Positions 22,195 to 32,835 of a stretch of 64,000 nt of DNA are shown piece after piece. The position numbers and the translations under genes were made by a program. The notes below the pieces were generated by a model. That model made no database searches and was not told the origin of the DNA. It saw only the letters and a list, made by a program, of their open reading frames with translations. The stretch comes from Limnomonas spitsbergensis. Lineage: Eukaryota; Chlorophyta; Chlorophyceae; Chlamydomonadales. Positions within the stretch are counted from its first letter, which is position 1, and each line of letters begins with the position of its first letter. The stretch is taken from contig JAYJMM010000052.1 of the NCBI GenBank assembly GCA_037349105.1, forward strand, positions 62,001 through 126,000, given 5' to 3'.

Positions 22195-22445
22195 TGTTGG
22201 TGTCTGGTGGGTGAATGGTGGGTGAAAGGTGGGTGACTGGTAGGGTGGGTACCTGGTGGGTGGATAGTGGGTGGATGGCGGTTGAATGGTGTGTGCCTGG
22301 TGGGTACCTGTTGGGTGACTGGTGGGTGTCTATCTGGTGGGTGAATGGTGGGTAAATGGTGGATAAATGATGGGTGACTTGTTGGGGAATGGTGGGTGGC
22401 TGATGGTTGACTGATGGGTAACTGGCGGGGTAATGGTGTGTGGTT
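22195..22445. repeat. GGTGGGTGAAT-type G-rich minisatellite
   Basis: Irregular units of about 8-14 bases built on GGTGGGTGAATG, GGTGGGTGACTG and GGTGGGTACCTG. The four-fold G runs on one strand could form G-quadruplexes (inference). Confidence 0.85.
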
Positions 22446-22720
22446 GGTGCCCTAGCTGGCTGTTTCTGGCTGATACCCTAGTGCCAAGATTGATGGTGTG
22501 TGTAAATGAGGATGTCTAGGACTGCAGGGGTATGTAGCTGAGGATGTCCAGGGGTGCTGGGGTGTGTAGCTGAGAATATAATTGCATGCATGCCAACTAG
22601 GGACAATGTGCAAGTGAAGTATGGTATTGTACAACAAAACCTAGAACGATCAGAGCCATTTTTGAACTGAGGCTTTCTAACATCATCCTGAGCACATAGA
22701 TGCGTGGGCCTGGCCGTTCG

Positions 22721-23101
22721 TCATAGCCTGACAGAGCGGTCATCTAACGCTAAGCCATTCTCCCGCCCCAACGAGGACGGGCTGCCGTACTTCAAGGTGT
22801 CAGAGGACTTCGTCAAGTACTTTGCCACATAGGGGTAACAGAGGACCATTTGGTCCAATACTGGAATTATTTGAGCTCTAAAAGCGTAGGTGCAGGCCTC
22901 TTTCCTGGCTGCATGGGTGGCAAACAGGCGTGGGTCAAGAAGATGAGCGAGGCAACGGGGCAGTGGCAGAAAAGCATGGTGCGCTGCCTGCAAGACAATA
23001 GAGTCATCATGAAGCTTGGTTAAGTTTTTCATTTTGTCATGATCAAATTTCATTTCCATTACCGGTATACCGTAGATTCGGTTACGGTAGCCTTCCCTCA
23101 T
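22721..23101 (-). CDS. Uncharacterised coding block, probably part of a larger gene or element
   Basis: A minus-strand frame of 126 codons with protein-like composition. It has mixed helices with regularly spaced hydrophobics, for example Q-A-A-H-H-A-F-L-P-L-P-R-C-L-A-H-L-L-D, K-E-A-C-T-Y-A-F-R-A-Q-I-I-P-V-L-D and Y-P-Y-V-A-K-Y-L-T. It is not repetitive, unlike most frames in this window. I do not recognise the family. It may be an exon of a transposon-encoded protein. The ATG at 23101-23099 need not be the true start. Confidence 0.4.
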   Translation of the reverse strand: MREGYRNRIYGIPVMEMKFDHDKMKNLTKLHDDSIVLQAAHHAFLPLPRCLAHLLDPRLFATHAARKEACTYAFRAQIIPVLDQMVLCYPYVAKYLTKSSDTLKYGSPSSLGRENGLALDDRSVRL

Positions 23102-23379
23102 AATTAATGTTGTTTGGGGGTGAGGGTTATGCCCGAGGGATACATCAAATATTCATTATTTGGGGTGAGGGGCGCGAATATTTAAATATTAATAAGATCG
23201 AAAATCGCTGTCTTCAAGGTCCCTGTCGCCACCGCTTGTCGCCGTTCGTTCATTCGACGTCTGGTACAACGGGTACCGCATCTTTTTACGCACCGGTGCA
23301 AGACCTGAGCTTTCAAGCGTTGTTCGTAAAGAGGCTGCACGTTAGTCGTCTAGCGTGATGGCTTAAGATGTCACAGGGT

Positions 23380-23640
23380 CTGCTCTCTTATTTCGATCTC
23401 TCTTCATATCTGGGTTCTTATTTCGATCTCATGTGATGGCCTTCTGGTTTCGATCTCTCATCTGGTTAGCCCTCTTACTTCAACATCTCTTCTGTCATGT
23501 GTTCTTATATCAATCTCATGTGATGGCCTTCTGGTTTCGATCTCTCAACTGGTCAGCCATCTTATTTCGATATCTTTTCTGACATGCGTTCTTATTTCGA
23601 TCTCATGTGATGGCCTTTTGGTTTCGATCTCTCATCTGAT
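23380..23640. repeat. Tandem repeat, about 112 bp unit, 2.5 copies
   Basis: CTTATTTCGATCTCATGTGA followed by TGGCCTTCTGGTTTCGATCT recurs near 23417, 23505 and 23593, with TTTCGATCTCTC words throughout. Confidence 0.75.
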
Positions 23641-24119
23641 ATGCTCCCTTGGGGATCAGTCGTGCCCCCCTTGAAAGGCTAGGTTGATATGGACCCAGCC
23701 TTCATGACGGGTGAGGAGCCTGGGTTGGGGCCTGCACCCACTGCTTATGTAAGGGCACGCGCAATGGAGGGTTGTCTCTTGAAAGAGCTAGATACACAGG
23801 GGCTCGGAGCAGTATTTGAGGGGGGCGTAAGGAAGGGCAAGGGGTGCTCTTAGTGTTTCTTCAAATGCAGCTACTCAGTTAAGTGCAAGCGTTGAACTCA
23901 TTTGTTTCGGTAATGCCGGTACTATATCAACATAAACATCGATAGGAGGCTTGCATGTTGACTGGCACCACATTGAGGGTCACCAGTGTTGTCGAGTGTC
24001 CCTCGATGATTGTTTCTCCGTTGATTTTGGTTGTTGAAGTGAATGTAATACATGGCAGCCGTGAGGCTCTTCACACTGCTCTCAAGCGAACTTCGGTGCC
24101 GAGGGAACGGATTAAACAA

Positions 24120-24205
24120 AAAAATCTGCCCCGAGGGCAGCATTAAACAACTGATTTTGCCCCGAGGGCAGCATTTTAAGAAATAATTAATTGATACCCG
24201 AGGGA
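24120..24205. repeat. Short tandem repeat (CTGCCCCGAGGGCAGCATTA)
   Basis: CCCCGAGGGCAGCATTAAACAA occurs at about 24128 and 24160, with a diverged third unit (ACCCGAGGGAAGGCAAATC). The inner GCCC…GGGC can form a hairpin. Confidence 0.6.
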
Positions 24206-24534
24206 AGGCAAATCAAATCTACGGTATACCATAAATAACCATTCACTCATGTCATGCCTTGTAGTGGGCCCAGTTCACCAATTCGCATTTCCGGGAGGCT
24301 TTCTGCAAACCCTTGGGAAAGAGCGCTGCTAGCAAAGCTGAGGTGGATGCCTCTCGGGCATGGGCTGATGGAATGATGGTTAACGATCTGTAAAGGTGTG
24401 TCACTTTGATTAAACATGCTTTACTGAATAGAGCTTCTGCCTGCAAATTACAGCTTCAATTCACATCATCCAATGGCATTTTGATTTTTTCTGTGATTAT
24501 TTCATAATCTCTTGCCCCCCTTTGTTTGATAGAG

Positions 24535-24966
24535 GGCTCTCCCCAACGGTGACCCCTTTGACCAACATGCCTTTCCGGCGGGCATCGCCCGGGCCCTTGA
24601 GCCGACAAACGCATCCAGCATAAACGCTCAGACCCGGCACGTTGTCAGCAATGTGACCGTTTCTATGGAACAACTAGCGTTCTCCAGTTTCAAAGTAAGA
24701 TTATTATTTATTAAGTAATTCAAGAAACACTTCCACATCATATGGTAACATTTATCAAAACAATTATGTTTTCAGATGGTCATGAGACAATCCTAATCTT
24801 TATAATCTTTTTTATTAAGGTTAAGAATAGGTCACAGAACAAGGTTGGGAACGAGGGAGTCAGCCATGCGAAGGGGATTGTGGAGGAGATCGCGATTGTG
24901 CAAGCCGTCGGTGAAAAATACGGATGGGCCACCATGATAATTCGTGTGTATGGAAGGAACTGCTAG
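24535..24966 (+). pseudogene. Two terminal exons of a repeated gene family, copy 1, with one-base frameshift
   Basis: Exon 24535-24695 (acceptor GATAGAG, donor GTAAGA) and exon 24820-24966 (acceptor TTATTAAG, ending in TAG). They encode L-P-N-G-D-P-F-D…A-G-I-A-R-A-L-E-P…A-Q-T-R…E-Q-L-A-F-S-S-F-K, then V-K-N-R-S-Q-N-K…G-V-S-H-A-K…A-I-V-Q-A-V-G…Y-G-W…R-N-C. The same two exons, in the same order and both followed by a stop, occur on the minus strand at 51840-51342. The last exon is 147 nt in both, with about 33 of 48 residues identical. The first exon is 161 nt here versus 160 nt there: an extra T in the run at 24660-24663 shifts the frame. Family function unknown to me. A possible first exon begins with ATG near 23690 and reaches a GTAAGG donor near 23750. 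Confidence 0.7.
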
Positions 24967-25099
24967 CTCCTTTGTGTAGTTGACCGCTGTCACTAGAGTG
25001 TTGCATGTTATGAACACTTGTGAACATTGGGGTATTGTGACTTGGGAGCTCTTGTTCTGAATGATTGTCGTTTTTGAGGTGAACTATGTTGTTGCCGAC

Positions 25100-25200
25100 G
25101 TGGCTTGAGGATGCTGAAACCAAGACTTCTTTGTTGACCTGACCGGCCTGCCCGAGGTGTAATGTTAATGACGTTACACCTGTGGGCCATGCATGAGGTG
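25100..25200. repeat. Palindromic site with the dispersed GTGTAAC motif
   Basis: AGGTGTAAT…TGACGTTACACCT at about 25155-25181 is an inverted pair, next to GTGGGCC. It is another member of the GGCC…GGTGTAACGTCATT family described in the findings. Confidence 0.55.
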
Positions 25201-25681
25201 TAATGTGCTACGATAATGGCGGCGTCGTGCGAGAGGAATGCAAAATATTATCATTCTACAACGTCTTTATCTAGATAGTTTTTGTTTTAGTAGTGGCATA
25301 ACAACCTTTTGTTTTTTCCGCACCCGAAGTCTGTAAATATGTTTCCATACGTAAGAGGTCGGTCAGACTGCGTTACGTTTGGGGTTGCGTCACGAAAAAA
25401 TGCAAACGCGACGCCGGTCACACTACCCAAACGCCAAACGCAACGCGCCCAAACGCGAAACGCAAACGCAAGGGGGGGGGGGGGGGGTGAGTTTTCGCGT
25501 TTGATATATCGCAATGATCTGAAGCTGGAAATGAACAATATACATGCTATAGTATGCGACAATATCAACCACGAGTTGCGAGGAGTCGGAATGCACACAA
25601 AAATGGACATGGTCATACTTCTGGGCACATCCTTGAGGCAAACGCGGCTGCGGGTGGCTTCAAAGACTTAAGAAATCAAAC

Positions 25682-26857
25682 ATGGAAGATCTAGACTGTT
25701 TTTATGATTCCGGTGGCGAGGCGGACACTCGTAGGACGAAGCGGAGGGCAACAGCCCCACCCCGGTACCGCAACGATGTGGCACCTCCCCCTGCATCTCC
25801 TCCCAGCTCCGACTACGAGGCTCCGCCCGAGGAGGAGGAGACTGAAGCAGAAGAGGCCGCTGAAGATCTCATGGCTCTTCACAAGAGCAAGGGCAAAGCG
25901 CAGCCCAAGATCAAGCCGTCGAAAGGGCGGAAGGCGAAGGATAGTGTGGTGGACTATCAAGAAGGCGGCCTCACGGCCGCTCAAATCTCCGAGAAGATGG
26001 TCTCTTCTGGTTCAAAGGTCTACTGGTACAGAGAGGGAGAGGAGCTCGCTCTGAGGTGCTTTCACAGGTATGTCAGCGGCATTGATGGGATGATGAAGGT
26101 GCGCTGCAGCAAGCTGCGCAGTCAGCCAGCTGGCAGCTGGCAGTCAACGCTCAGGCAGTCAAGCAGCTGGCAGTCAGCCACCTCAGCAGCTGGCAGGCAG
26201 CTCTGCAATGCAGTTCAGGTCCATCTCAGCAGAGCTGACTACGTTCTCCCTGGACATGGGCATCACTCTGCCCAGCGAAGACTACTACAGCCCTGATGTT
26301 GTCAAAAACCTGTTTGACAACAGGAAGAAGCTGGCGAAAAAGATCATCACGAAGAACATGAAGCCTCATGCCACCGGATACGGCGTCGGTGCGGTGGAGC
26401 GGCTGGACATGGATGCTGCCAAAGCTGAGTGGATGTGCTTCGGACTGTGGGTGGACCTCTTCATGGAGCACAAGACCTTTTGCCGCGGCCTCCACGACAT
26501 TGAGGACACCATGCTGCCCCCCTTGCAAGGCAAGCGCTCGTCCATGAACGAGTCCGCTGCTGTTGAGGTGGACTCTGATGTGGAGGTCTCGTCTCCCCCC
26601 AAGGTGTAGAAAGAGCAAGTGCACTCTGGTACGCGCCCCCCAACTGGCACTTCCCAGGTTCGGGCTGTAGATGCCATGATGAAGGAGGACATGGTACTGA
26701 AGGCTGAGCAACGGCGAGAGGATAAGAAGGATCAGCGTGATGTCCTGATGATGATGATGAATGGTCAGCATAAGTTGTTTGAGCTGCTTGCTTGCGCCCT
26801 GATGGGCCAGGGCCAGGGCATGGGCATGGGCATGGGTATGGGCATGGGCCAGAGCCA

Positions 26858-26891
<34 letters not shown>

Positions 26892-27353
26892 CAGGGGCAG
26901 AGCATGGGCCAGGGCCAGGGCATGGGCCAGGGGCAGAGCATGGGCGAGGGCCAGAGCATGGGCCAGAGCCAGGGCATGGGCCAGGGCATGGGCATGGGCA
27001 TGGGCATGGGCCAGAGCATGGGCATGGGCCAGAGCCATGGCATGGGCCAGGGCATGGGCCAGAGCCAGGGCATGGGCCATGGCATGGGTATGGGCCAGAG
27101 CCATGGCATGGGCCAGGGCATGGGCCAGAGCCATGGCATGGGCCAGGGCTATACCCCCCATGGCATGGGTGAGGGTTACACACCTAAGAGCCGTGTGCAC
27201 GTTCCCATGTTCGCCCCTTTCACAGCTGGTGGGGAGCAAGACAGAACCCGAGCCGCGAGCACTTGCGAATCTGACTGGTGGCCTAAATCACACATGCGTG
27301 GGAGGCAAAAACTAGGCAAATCCGACAAAGGCGTATTAGCGTGTACTTCTTGA
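25682..27353 (+). CDS. Spliced gene: acidic/basic N-terminus, helical core, charged coiled coil, Met-Gly-Gln repeat tail
   Basis: Proposed exons are 25682-26067, 26219-26603 and 26658-27353 (488 residues). Intron 1 (26068-26218, 151 nt) starts GTATGT and ends TTCAG, and it joins the two frames exactly. Intron 2 (54 nt, GTGTAG…TTCCCAG) removes an in-frame TAG at 26607. Without it the protein would end at 26609 with 258 residues. The N-terminus has acidic clusters (P-E-E-E-E-T-E-A-E-E-A-A-E) and a K/R-rich stretch. The middle is helical (D-N-R-K-K-L-A-K-K-I-I-T-K-N-M). A charged helix (M-V-L-K-A-E-Q-R-R-E-D-K-K-D-Q-R-D) precedes M-M-M-M-N-G-Q-H-K-L-F-E-L-L. The tail is a hexanucleotide-derived M-G-Q-G-Q-G repeat. 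The layout recalls DNA-binding accessory proteins of PIF/Harbinger-like elements, a guess only. Confidence 0.6.
26805..27165. repeat. GGGCAT/GGGCCA hexanucleotide repeat within coding sequence
   Basis: Arrays of GGGCAT, GGGCCA and GAGCCA hexamers, in frame with the gene at 25682-27353, giving Met-Gly, Gln-Gly and Gln-Ser pairs. Being a multiple of three, length changes preserve the frame. The complementary strand is open too, but only as low complexity. Confidence 0.9.
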
Positions 27354-27379
27354 CTTCCAGGGCTGACAGCGCGGGCTGA

Positions 27380-28020
27380 CACTCTGACAGCGGCTTGTAT
27401 AAAGTCAGATCAGGCGTCGCTTCACTGGTGGAATGAGGCCCATATCCCCAATTCGCATTGAGAAGCACATGAACTTCATTTGAGGCACGCATCCTCCTTC
27501 GACATACTCACCTTCACCTGCATGGGCAGTCTGATTGATGAACTAACTGATTACAACCAAATTTAAATTCACGTGTCAATTTCCGTGCAGAGAACGGAGC
27601 ACGGCTCTCTGAACCATGGCGCTTGCATGGTTTTCTCCGTGTCGACCAGATTGCCACCAGCCTAAGCGGTTACGTTATGTACCGGCAAGTGTTACAACAA
27701 CAGACGACCCTCCCTCGATTGCGCAGGGCAAAAGGGTCCATGCAATTTCTAGGGCGCGGCTTCCCCCCCTCCTTCACATATGCATGCCCCCATATAGCTC
27801 ACCCCTCTGGTTCAACTCCTCAATCCCTACCACGCAATTATGCAAACATATTTATACATGAACAAGCCTAGATATGTTGCTTTTCTTTGCCTTCTTGGGG
27901 CATAGGCTTGAGAGGGGCAAACATACTTCGGGCTGCCTTTTCCTTTTGGGAGGGGTATTCCTTCTTACTTTTTGTTCTTCTCTTTCTTTCCCTCTTACCT
28001 CAGTTTCTTTTCTTCCAACG
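27380..28020. other. No gene recognised
   Basis: Mixed-composition DNA with short unrelated frames on both strands. 27950-28018 is T/C-rich and precedes the dispersed motif at 28026. Confidence 0.4.
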
Positions 28021-28025
28021 GGACA

Positions 28026-28516
28026 GTTGGGCGCCCACGCGGCCGAGCCTTTTCGAGAAGGGCCCAGTGGTGCAAGCTTAGCCTTCACGAGTCCAGCCCC
28101 ATGAGGTCAGGGATGCCCTAGCTTTTGTAGATGATGCCGCATGGTTAAAGTTGTGGAGGGCTAACTAAGCTCTAAAGGGCCGAAGAATCTAGCTTTACTT
28201 TACTTATTTTCCGGTACAAAATTTTCCCCTCCCTTCTCTTTTCCTCCAGGAACATTGAATGATCCAGCAGATGTCCACTTCCGGACACCTTTGTCAACGA
28301 ACCATAGCGAACTGCGTGGCACATCCGGACACCTTTGTTAACGAACCGCACCGAGCTGATTTTCATGTTCCCGTCCCCCACATAAGTGGTGGTCATGGCT
28401 GCATCAAGGTCCTAATCAGGGGGTCCTAGCTGTACATTGTACCTGGAAGTGAGCTTGATCATCCCCTACCTGCCCTATGTGGCCAAGCGTTCAGCAGGGC
28501 CCACAGGGTAAGCACC
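28026..28516 (+). mobile_element. Short dispersed element bounded by CACGCGGCCGAGC / GGGCCC blocks
   Basis: It begins GGGCGCCCACGCGGCCGAGCC…GAAGGGCCCAGTGGTG and ends …TGTGGCCAAGCGTTCAGCAGGGCCCACAGGGTAAGCACC. The same start and end blocks, in the same order, bound 59640-59927. The interior also matches near the right end (CATGTTCC…CCCC-CACATA…CATGGCTGCA…GTA…CTGGAA). No coding capacity, so this would be a non-autonomous element (inference). Confidence 0.5.
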
Positions 28517-28604
28517 ATCGCCAGACAAACTGCACAGAACATCAAACATGTGACTTTCAACTTAGACTCCCCTCGCAATCTTTTAGTTTTCCTTTTGCTT
28601 GCAA

Positions 28605-28765
28605 CCAGACGATTGGGCTACCGCAATCCGAGCCTATTAAGCAGGGCTCGGCGGTCAATGACGTTACACCCCCAGGCCCAGCTTACAAAGGCTTGGCAGT
28701 GTGAGGGCCGAACTGTTCGGTTGGGAGAAGGAAAAAGGTCCAGAGGTGTAACATCATTGAGAAGA
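28605..28765. repeat. Two further dispersed GTGTAAC motifs, opposite orientations
   Basis: 28655-28680 reads TCAATGACGTTACACC with AGGCCC (reverse orientation). 28735-28762 reads AGGTCCAGAGGTGTAAC then ATCATTGAG (forward). Confidence 0.5.
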
Positions 28766-28879
28766 GACCAGAGCATCATCATGGATCGCCACTTCATCCA
28801 ACTTCAGTTCACTTCATACACTTGTCGTCCCCTAGGTCGAATCTCCCAGCAGCACTAGGCACCCTCGTGTGGGCCCCAG

Positions 28880-29300
28880 GCGCTCCTGCAAGATTCGCCT
28901 TGCGCCCACATGTGCTGAACATGATCATAAATTTGTGTTACAGCCCCACTTCTTCCTCGGACGGTCGTCCAAGTAGCAGCAGCAGTAGCAGTGGGCGCCC
29001 TCTGGTGAGCCGCAACCACTTCAGCAAGACCTGCCTTGCACCTGCATGCGCTAGTTGTAATCGCACACTTGGGTTTCAGCCCCACTGCCACTTCAGTCGG
29101 ACCCCACAGCAGTAGTGGCAGCAACGGGTGCCCTCGGGTGGGCCGCAGGCCCTTCAGCAAGACCTGTCTAGCGCACACATGCGCCAGATGTTTCACCGCT
29201 GACACCTGGCTCGTCTCCCCCAGCAGCAGCAGCGATGAGCGGCCTCTGGTGGGCCGCAGCCGCTTCAGTAAGACCTGCCATGCGCCCGCATGCGCCGGCT
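28880..29300. repeat. Degenerate tandem repeat, about 110-135 bp unit, four copies
   Basis: CACTTCAGCAAGACCTGCC followed by TTGCACCTGCATGCGC recurs near 28884 (diverged), 29020, 29150 and 29262, with AGCAGCAGCAG runs between. Not coding as far as I can see. Confidence 0.75.
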
Positions 29301-29439
29301 ATAATCGTAGTCCGTGGCCCCAGCCCTGGTAGGTTCCTGTCATCCACTCACTGGCGTGACCGGCTTGGTTGGTACTATTCGCAGTCACGCAGTATTACTA
29401 CTGCTCCGCAGTTCAGCTCCAGTCCTTTGTGGTGCTGTC

Positions 29440-30420
29440 AGTAGCACTAGTCTTACAATTAATTATGTTTGAAACTGACCCCCTGTTTTTATCCGTCTTT
29501 TCTTCAGGGCAAGGGCTGTCACCTGCGACCACATCCCACATCGAGGCTGGTCTCAGGTTCCTTTGTCCAGTGCTGCTTCATCGTGTTGCCTGAGGCTTTC
29601 AGTAGCAATACAAGGCTAATGGGTTCCTCTGTATGTCATTCCTGTTATTTCACCCTAATATTTGTTTATCTTCATCGCCCCCCAGACTCATCAAGGCCAT
29701 CAGACGCAGTCACATCTCTGAATGACCATGGTAGGTTACCATTGATGCAGTCTTGAGGATGGCCCGTGCTTTTTGAATATAACGCGCAACTCATCTTTCA
29801 GCTCGCAATTTGTCTAAAAGATCTTTAAGCCGAAAGCATGGAGGGCCAATTTAACAGATGCTTTCAACTCTGATCATCGCTCGGCAGGTATTTCATCTAT
29901 CCAACTTGCATCAAGAATTTTTCTTATGTTTTGTCATCCCCCCTGAATGTCATCCCCCCTCTCTTTCTTTTCACCAGATCAACTGGCCTCTATTGCCAAG
30001 TTCCATCACCATAAAAGAAAGAAACGGGTGAAAAGGCTTTACTTACGGGCCATGTCATGTCAGAAATAACTAAATATTAATCACCTCTTTATTTATTGTA
30101 GGCAAAAAATAAGATGCTCAAGCAAGCAGGCCTGGATAAGGCATCATGAGTCGACATTTGCCATTGGTACGCATTGTACTACAGACCATTTGCCACTCCG
30201 TGTCTGGTACATTTAGGGGCTAGGTGTCTTCTGAGTATTATTGACTAAAAGTTAAGATGAATACCGACTGGCTCGCTGACATATATACATGCAACCTTCC
30301 GCCAAATACAAGACCGGTTAGGCAGGGTTCATGCAGCCCCCATGCTCAAATTTTGACCTTCATATGTTTCAACTTAATTACTGTTGAAGCCCCCGGTGGA
30401 TGTAATCATCACCCCGCGTT
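29440..30420. other. No gene recognised
   Basis: AT-rich sequence with short frames only. I see no motif or repeat worth naming. Confidence 0.4.
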
Positions 30421-30430
30421 TTTTCTGTCT

Positions 30431-31580
30431 GCCCCCACGTTTTTCCTGTATGGCTCCACGGTTTTCTGGCAGCGGCATAGAGCTTTAGGTAGCTTTTGCT
30501 GATCCTGTCTAACCCCACGGTTTTCTGGCAGCGGCATAGAGCTTTACGTAGCTTTTGCTCATCCTGTCTGGCCCCACGGTTTTCTGGCAGCAGCGTAGAG
30601 CTTTAAGTAGCCTTTGCTGATCATGTGTGGCCCCACGGTTTTCTGGCAGCGGCATAGAGCTTTAAATAGCTTTTGCTGATCTTGTCTGGCCCCACGGTTT
30701 TCTGGCAGCGGCCAAGAGCTTTAAGTAGCTTTTGCTGATCATGTATGGCCCCACGGTTTTCGCAGCAACATAGAGCTTTAAGTAGTTTTTGCTGATCCTG
30801 TCTGGCTCCACGATTTTCTGGCAGCAACATAGAGCTTTAAATAGCTTTTGCTGATCCTGTCTGGCCCCACGGTTTTTAGGCAGCAACATAGAGCTATAAG
30901 TAGCTTTTGCTGATCCTGTCTGGCCCCACGGTTTTCTGGGAGCGGCATAGAGCTTTAAGTAGCTTTTGCTGATCTTGTCTGGCCCCACGGTTTTCTGGCA
31001 GCAACATAGAGCTTTAAGTAGCTTTTGCTGATCCTGTCCGGCCCCACGCTTTTCTGGCAGCAGCATAGAGCTTTAATTAGCTTTTGCTGATTTTGTCTGG
31101 CCCCACGTCTTTTTGGCAGCGGCATAGAGCTTTAAGTAGCTTTTGCTGATCCCATCTGGCCCCACGGTTTTCTGGCAACGGCAGAGAGCTTTAAGTAGCT
31201 TTTGCTGATCTTGTCTGGCCCCACGGTTTTCTGGCAGCAACATAGAGCTTTAAGTAGCTTTTGCTGATCCTGTCCGGCCCCACGCTTTTCTGGCAGCAGC
31301 ATAGAGCTTTAATTAGCTTTTGCTGATTTTGTCTGGCCCCACGTCTTTTTGGCAGCGGCATAGAGCTTTAAGTAGCTTTTGCAGATCCCGTCTGGCCCCA
31401 CGGTTTTCTGGCAACGGCAGAGAGCTTTAAGTAGCTTTTGCTGATCCTGTCTGGCCCCACGATTTTCTTGCAACGGCATAGAGCATTCAGAAGCTTTTGC
31501 TGATCCTGTCTGGCCCCGAGGATTATTGGCAGCGGCATAGAGCTTACCGTAGTTTTTGATGCGACACCTTGTTGTTGATC
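30431..31580. repeat. 59-bp tandem array, about 19 units, with a four-unit higher-order repeat
   Basis: Unit core GGCCCCACGGTTTTCTGGCA then GCGGCATAGAGCTTTAAGTA and GCTTTTGCTGATCCTGTCT. Unit starts step by 59 (30513, 30572, 30631, 30690 and so on). A block around 31026-31190 recurs at 31262-31430, an offset of 236 = 4 x 59. Units abut with no spacers. Minus-strand frames here are by-products. Confidence 0.95.
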
Positions 31581-31596
31581 CTCTCTGGCCCCATCC

Positions 31597-31690
31597 ACTA
31601 AACCCTAAACTAGCCCCTAAACCCTATAAACCCTGAACTAGCCCCTTATCCCTATAAACGCTGAATCAGTCCCTAAAGCCTATCAACCCT
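31597..31690. repeat. Interstitial telomere-like patch
   Basis: ACTAAACCCTAAACTAGCCC then CTAAACCCTATAAACCC and variants. CCCTAAA is the complement of the TTTAGGG repeat of plants and many green algae. Only a few imperfect units are present. Confidence 0.6.
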
Positions 31691-31699
31691 ATGGCGGTG

Positions 31700-32160
31700 G
31701 GAGTACCATGTTCTGAGCACATGAATGGGTTGACCTGATGTGGTTGGCCCACGGTGGGTAAGCTACACTATGAAATGATGGGTCTACCATGGTGACGTCA
31801 TGTAGCGTGGGTGCCACCATCCCGGAGTTCCCACTATGGGTTCCCACCATGTGAGAATTACCACGATAGTAGGACATACGTGGGTCAGCCTATCGCTGAT
31901 GCCCCACTATGGGTATCCCCATGTGGGGACCCCCACGATAGGGGAACCTGAGTGGGCCCGCCCATCGCGAAAGCCCGGTGTGGGGGAAACCTCACACTTG
32001 GACCCACTGTGGGAGTGTCCCATCACACATACCCCACTCATGACAAACCATTCCGGAGCCCCACGACATGTATCCCCACGGTGAGAATACCCACTGGGGC
32101 GGGCAATTCCCCTGTGGGGCGGCCCACGGTGGCCGGAACCACACCAGTGTCCCCCACGTG
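31700..32160. repeat. Cluster of short CCCAC…GTGGG palindromic units
   Basis: Repeated words such as CCCACTATGGG, CCCACCATG, CCCCATGTGGGGACCCCCAC and CCCACGGTG give dense imperfect dyads every 15-40 bases. This could fold into hairpins. No gene. Confidence 0.6.
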
Positions 32161-32755
32161 CACTTTTTTCGACGAGTCTGTCAGCCACAGTCATGGCTTT
32201 ACACCTCATGGCCATGCTAAAGAATGCTCGGCCGCGTCGGCGTCCAATAGGTTGGACCAGCTGGAAACTAAATAGAGGAAACAAGCATGATATAAAAGGG
32301 AAAAGAGCCCACAACTCCCCTTGTTGGGCAGTCGACTGCAAACCGGGCAGCGACTGCATCCCCACCTGCATCGTGCCGCCCCTTGCTCGACCACCGCCCG
32401 TGCAAGATCCCCGCGCCCTGCCTGCAAAACCCCCGTTGCAGCGCCCCCGAACCCCGGACTTGCAAGCCCACAACGCCCCCCAGAAGGCTTTGAGTACTGC
32501 CAGACTGCAACACGCCCTGCTGCCATGCCGTATACACCATGGTTGCTGCTTATTCCTTTTGGTTTAAACGCATTTTTTGATACCGGTACCCCCATTTGAT
32601 TTTGTCAGTGCACGCTAATGCGGCTCCTCCCACATCATGTTGCGAGGGGGGTGAGCAGTATAGCGCATGTGGTGGCAATAATCGCTAAGGGCTTTTTTCG
32701 GAGCCACCCGAGTGACGCTTATTTTAGGCTCTATGTCATTGTGGAATGTTGAGGA

Positions 32756-32835
32756 TGGTGCATACCCGTTGGGCCCTGCTTATAGCTCGGCCGCGTGGGG
32801 CTAGTAGAGGATGAGCGACCTCAATTCCAGCTACC
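32756..32835 (-). repeat. End block of the dispersed CACGCGGCCGAGC family, inverted
   Basis: On the minus strand this reads AGCTGGAATTGAG…CTAGCCCCACGCGGCCGAGC then ATAAGCAGGGCCCAACGGGT and ATGCACC, closely matching 59850-59927. The left part of the element is not visible, so it is a truncated copy. Confidence 0.6.

Larger units (their letters stand above)
23064..24230. repeat. 15-bp inverted repeat pair flanking 1.17 kb
   Basis: GGTATACCGTAGATT at 23064-23078 is the exact reverse complement of AATCTACGGTATACC at 24216-24230. It could be the ends of a small element, but I see no target duplication and the enclosed DNA shows no transposase. Confidence 0.45.

Noticed and set aside
26226..27239. 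337-codon minus-strand frame opposite the gene at 25682-27353
   Set aside because: Mostly Ala-His-Leu low complexity, complementary to the hexanucleotide repeat. The plus strand has splice sites and ordered sequence.
30431..31580. CRISPR-like appearance of the 59-bp array
   Set aside because: Units abut with no unique spacers, and the context is eukaryotic with introns. The same applies to the 34-bp satellite.
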